From F23-B02 sp963610045 (GTDB lineage Bacteria; Bacillota; Clostridia; Oscillospirales; Oscillospiraceae), in NCBI GenBank assembly GCA_963610045.1, contig CAVDMS010000075.1:1-7670 (forward strand): a stretch of DNA of 7,670 nt, written 5' to 3'. The position numbers were made by a program, and so were the translations under genes. The notes under the pieces were generated by a model. That model saw only the letters and a list, made by a program, of their open reading frames with translations, was not told the DNA's origin and searched no databases. Below, piece by piece: positions 5,299 to 7,670 of the stretch. Position 1 is the stretch's first letter. The number at the start of each line of letters is the position of its first letter.

Positions 5299-6666
5299 TT
5301 ATTTCATGTATTTTTCTATCAGTTCGGGCTTAATGCGCTTCAGCTCCGCTCTGGGCAGGATGGAGAGCAGCTCCCAACCGATATTCAGGGTCTCCTCTAT
5401 GGAACGGTTCGTCGTGTTGCCCTGATTTACATAGCGCTTTTCAAACTCGTCGGCAAACTTTGCAAAGAGCTTGTCGTCGTCGCTCAGTGCGGCCTCGCCG
5501 AGTATGGTCATAAGCTCCTTTGCATCCTTGCCTCTGGAGTATGCGGCAAAGAGCTGGTTCATCGTTCCGGCATGGTCCTCACGGGTCTTGCCCTCGCCGA
5601 TGCCCTTGTCCTTCAGACGGCTCAGCGACGGCAGAACGTCCACGGGAGGCACGATGCCCTTGCGGTGCAGCTCACGGCTGAGTATGATCTGACCCTCGGT
5701 GATGTAGCCGGTAAGGTCGGGGATGGGGTGGGTCTTGTCGTCTTCGGGCATGGTGAGGATGGGGATCATGGTGATGGAACCCTTGTGTCCCAGTCTGCGT
5801 CCCGCACGTTCGTACAGCGTTGCAAGGTCGGTGTACAGGTAGCCGGGGTAGCCTCGGCGTCCGGGTACTTCCTTCTTTGCGGCGGAGACCTCACGCAGCG
5901 CCTCGGCGTAGTTCGTGATGTCGGTGATGATGACGAGGACCTGCATATCCTTCTCGAATGCAAGGTATTCCGCTGCGGTCAGCGCCATGCGGGGGGTGGA
6001 TATACGCTCGACTGCGGGGTCGTTTGCAAGGTTCGAGAATACGACGGTACGGTCGATGGCGCCGGTGCGCTTGAACTCGTTTATAAAGTATTCGCTCTCC
6101 TCAAAGGTGATGCCGACTGCGGCAAACACAACGGCGAAGCTCTCGCCGTCGCCCAGAACTCTTGCCTGTCTTGCGATCTGTGCGGCAAGGGCAGCATGGG
6201 GCAGACCGGAAGCGGAGAATATGGGGAGCTTCTGGCCTCTGACGAGGGTGTTCAGTCCGTCGATGGTGGAAACGCCGGTCTGAATGAACTCTGCGGGATA
6301 TGCTCTCGCAGCGGGGTTCATGGGCAGACCGTTTATGTCACGGTACGCCTCGGCAAGGATCTCGGGACCGTCGTCGATGGGCTGACCCATTCCGTTAAAG
6401 ACACGGCCGAGCATATCCTCGGAAACGCCAAGCTCCAGCGGGTGACCCAAAAAGCGCACTCTCGACTCGGCAAGGTTTATGCCCTGTGCGGACTCGAAAA
6501 GCTGAACGACTGCTCTGTCTCCGTCAACCTCAAGCACCTTGCAGCGGCGGACCTCGCCGTTGGGCAGCTCAAGCTCCGCCAGCTCGTCGTAGGTAACGCC
6601 CTCAACGTGATCGACTACCATGAGGGGGCTTGCTATCTCTCTTATGGTTTTATACTCTTTAATCAT
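5299..6666 (-). CDS. ntpB: V-type ATP synthase subunit B (non-catalytic head subunit)
   Basis: Subunit B alternates with A in the A3B3 head; it does not hydrolyse ATP but completes the nucleotide site at the A/B interface. The 455-residue length is standard. Domains in order: N-terminal beta barrel (about 1-75) and the nucleotide-binding fold, with GRVFNGMGQPIDDGPEI (87-103). A degenerate P-loop follows (PIFSASGLPHAALAAQIARQ, 148-167; no GKT, as expected for B), then VIITDITNYAEALREVS (245-261), PGRRGYPGYLYTDLA (268-282) and a helical C-terminal domain from about 370. R350 in LPSLSRLKDKGIG fits the arginine finger that reaches the catalytic site of A. The ATG overlaps the ntpA stop codon (6663-6666) and follows GGAGGTGAGG (6671-6680), implying translational coupling that favours equal A and B amounts. 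Confidence 0.98.
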   Translation of the reverse strand: MIKEYKTIREIASPLMVVDHVEGVTYDELAELELPNGEVRRCKVLEVDGDRAVVQLFESAQGINLAESRVRFLGHPLELGVSEDMLGRVFNGMGQPIDDGPEILAEAYRDINGLPMNPAARAYPAEFIQTGVSTIDGLNTLVRGQKLPIFSASGLPHAALAAQIARQARVLGDGESFAVVFAAVGITFEESEYFINEFKRTGAIDRTVVFSNLANDPAVERISTPRMALTAAEYLAFEKDMQVLVIITDITNYAEALREVSAAKKEVPGRRGYPGYLYTDLATLYERAGRRLGHKGSITMIPILTMPEDDKTHPIPDLTGYITEGQIILSRELHRKGIVPPVDVLPSLSRLKDKGIGEGKTREDHAGTMNQLFAAYSRGKDAKELMTILGEAALSDDDKLFAKFADEFEKRYVNQGNTTNRSIEETLNIGWELLSILPRAELKRIKPELIEKYMK

Positions 6667-7670
6667 GCTTCCTCACCTCCGGCAATTGCCTGAGCCAGTT
6701 CGGACTTCATCTCTGCGATTATCGCATCAAACTCCGACTCATACTTATCGGGTGCGGTCATCTTTGCACGGCCGATCTTCTCACGGGCGGGTATTGCGAA
6801 GATGCTCTTCATGTCTGCGCCCTTGGAAAGCGCCTCACGACTCATCGCATCGTACTTAAGTATCATGTCAAGCAGTCTGTACTGCTTGCCGTAGGAGGAG
6901 TATGCGTCCTCATCAACGAAGGCGTTCTGCTGTAGGAAGTCCTCGCGGATCATCTTTGCGGTCTCCATGGTGAGACGGTCGGCGGGCGAAAGCGCATCCT
7001 GTCCGACAAGACGCACGATCTCCTGAAGCTCGTTCTCCTCCTGGAGTATGTGCATGGTCTTGTCTCTGTTCTCCATGTATTCGGGTCCGAACTCGGATTC
7101 GTACCATGCCGAGAGGGTGTCAACGTACAGCGAATAGGAGGTCAGCCAGTTGATCGCCGGGAAGTGGCGGGCATAGGCAAGGGAGCTGTCAAGCGCCCAG
7201 AAGACCTTGACTATACGCATGGTGGCCTGAGAAACAGGCTCGGAAATGTCGCCGCCCGGAGGCGAAACGGCGCCGATCGCAGTGACCGAACCACGGCGCT
7301 CGTCGGAGCCGAGGCACTCGACGCAGCCGGCTCTCTCGTAGAACTGTGCGATACGGGATGCAAGGTATGCGGGGTAGCCTTCCTCGCCGGGCATCTCTTC
7401 GAGTCGGCCGGACATTTCACGCAGAGCCTCCGCCCAACGGGAGGTGGAGTCCGCCAGAACTGCGACGTCGTAGCCCATGTCACGGAAGTATTCCGCTATG
7501 GTGATGCCGGTGTAGATGGACGCCTCACGGGCGGCGACCGGCATATCGGAGGTGTTTGCGATAAGAACGGTCCTCTTCATCAGAGGCTCGCCGTTGCGGG
7601 GGTCGGTAAGCTCGGGGAACTCCATGAGAACGTCGGTCATCTCGTTGCCGCGCTCGCCGCAGCCGATGTA
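6663..7670 (-). CDS. ntpA: V-type ATP synthase catalytic subunit A (5' part cut by window edge)
   Basis: Subunit A carries the ATP hydrolysis/synthesis site of the rotary V/A-type ATPase. The 335 visible residues continue to the window edge without a start codon; the first ones read YIGCGERGNEMTDVL, containing the catalytic Glu of GERGNE. The P-loop (GxxGxGKT) normally lies about 25 residues before this point and is outside the window, as are roughly 250 N-terminal residues judging by the family length near 590. Other family marks are VAVLADSTSRWAEALREMS (Walker B region), MPGEEGYPAYLASR, AIGAVSPPGGDISEPVSQ, and RHFPAINWLTSYSLY. An internal ATG at 7638-7640 is not the start, because the conserved motif extends through it. 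The stop overlaps the start of ntpB by 4 bases. Further ATPase genes probably lie upstream, beyond the right edge. Confidence 0.98.
   Translation of the reverse strand, partial: YIGCGERGNEMTDVLMEFPELTDPRNGEPLMKRTVLIANTSDMPVAAREASIYTGITIAEYFRDMGYDVAVLADSTSRWAEALREMSGRLEEMPGEEGYPAYLASRIAQFYERAGCVECLGSDERRGSVTAIGAVSPPGGDISEPVSQATMRIVKVFWALDSSLAYARHFPAINWLTSYSLYVDTLSAWYESEFGPEYMENRDKTMHILQEENELQEIVRLVGQDALSPADRLTMETAKMIREDFLQQNAFVDEDAYSSYGKQYRLLDMILKYDAMSREALSKGADMKSIFAIPAREKIGRAKMTAPDKYESEFDAIIAEMKSELAQAIAGGEEA

Noticed and set aside
5245..6693. Plus-strand open frame of 482 codons opposite ntpB
   Set aside because: It lies fully antisense to a clearly conserved ATPase gene. Its protein has no recognisable domain, and no ribosome binding site supports it. 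It results from GC-biased codon use keeping the opposite frame open.
7638..7640. ATG as the start of ntpA
   Set aside because: The conserved catalytic motif GCGERGNE is encoded immediately upstream in the same frame up to the window edge, so this Met is internal.

Overview
The window looks like a chromosomal segment from a Gram-positive anaerobe of the class Clostridia, most like the Ruminococcaceae/Oscillospiraceae. The reasons are the gdpP-rplI gene pair typical of Firmicutes, a V-type (A/V) ATP synthase operon, strong AAGGAGG-type ribosome binding sites, and GC-rich coding DNA against AT-rich intergenic DNA. This placement is inference from gene content and style; no rRNA or other taxonomic marker is present. 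There are no mobile elements, CRISPR arrays or tRNA genes.

Layout. (1) Bases 1-2428, minus strand: gdpP (c-di-AMP phosphodiesterase, GTG start) followed by rplI (ribosomal protein L9, running off the left edge). The gdpP stop codon lies in the rplI ribosome binding site. (2) Bases 2429-2568: an AT-rich divergent intergenic region with a near-consensus promoter for gdpP. (3) Bases 2569-4588, plus strand: a sugar-1-phosphate nucleotidyltransferase (TTG start), then a LUD-domain protein and a small cupin overlapping by ATGA. The last two appear to have their own promoter, inside the 3' end of the nucleotidyltransferase gene. (4) Bases 4592-4637: a perfect 21-bp hairpin serving as terminator for both converging transcription units. 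(5) Bases 4635-7670, minus strand: V-type ATPase subunits D, B and A (A cut by the right edge), in transcription order A-B-D.

How the genes work together. The ATPase genes encode the catalytic head (A, B) and central shaft (D) of an ion-pumping rotary enzyme. gdpP controls the second messenger c-di-AMP, and its pairing with rplI is a conserved neighbourhood rather than a pathway. The plus-strand genes look like an accessory metabolic cluster with no obvious shared pathway.

I see no clearly new system. The observations most worth a second look are: the nucleotidyltransferase appears to be a shortened form of the large bifunctional nucleotidyltransferase/phosphohexomutase family, keeping the first domain and a degenerate last domain only; GdpP carries Asn where the DHHA1 GGGH motif should have His; and an inverted repeat could hide the ribosome binding site of the LUD gene in read-through mRNA but not in mRNA from the internal promoter.
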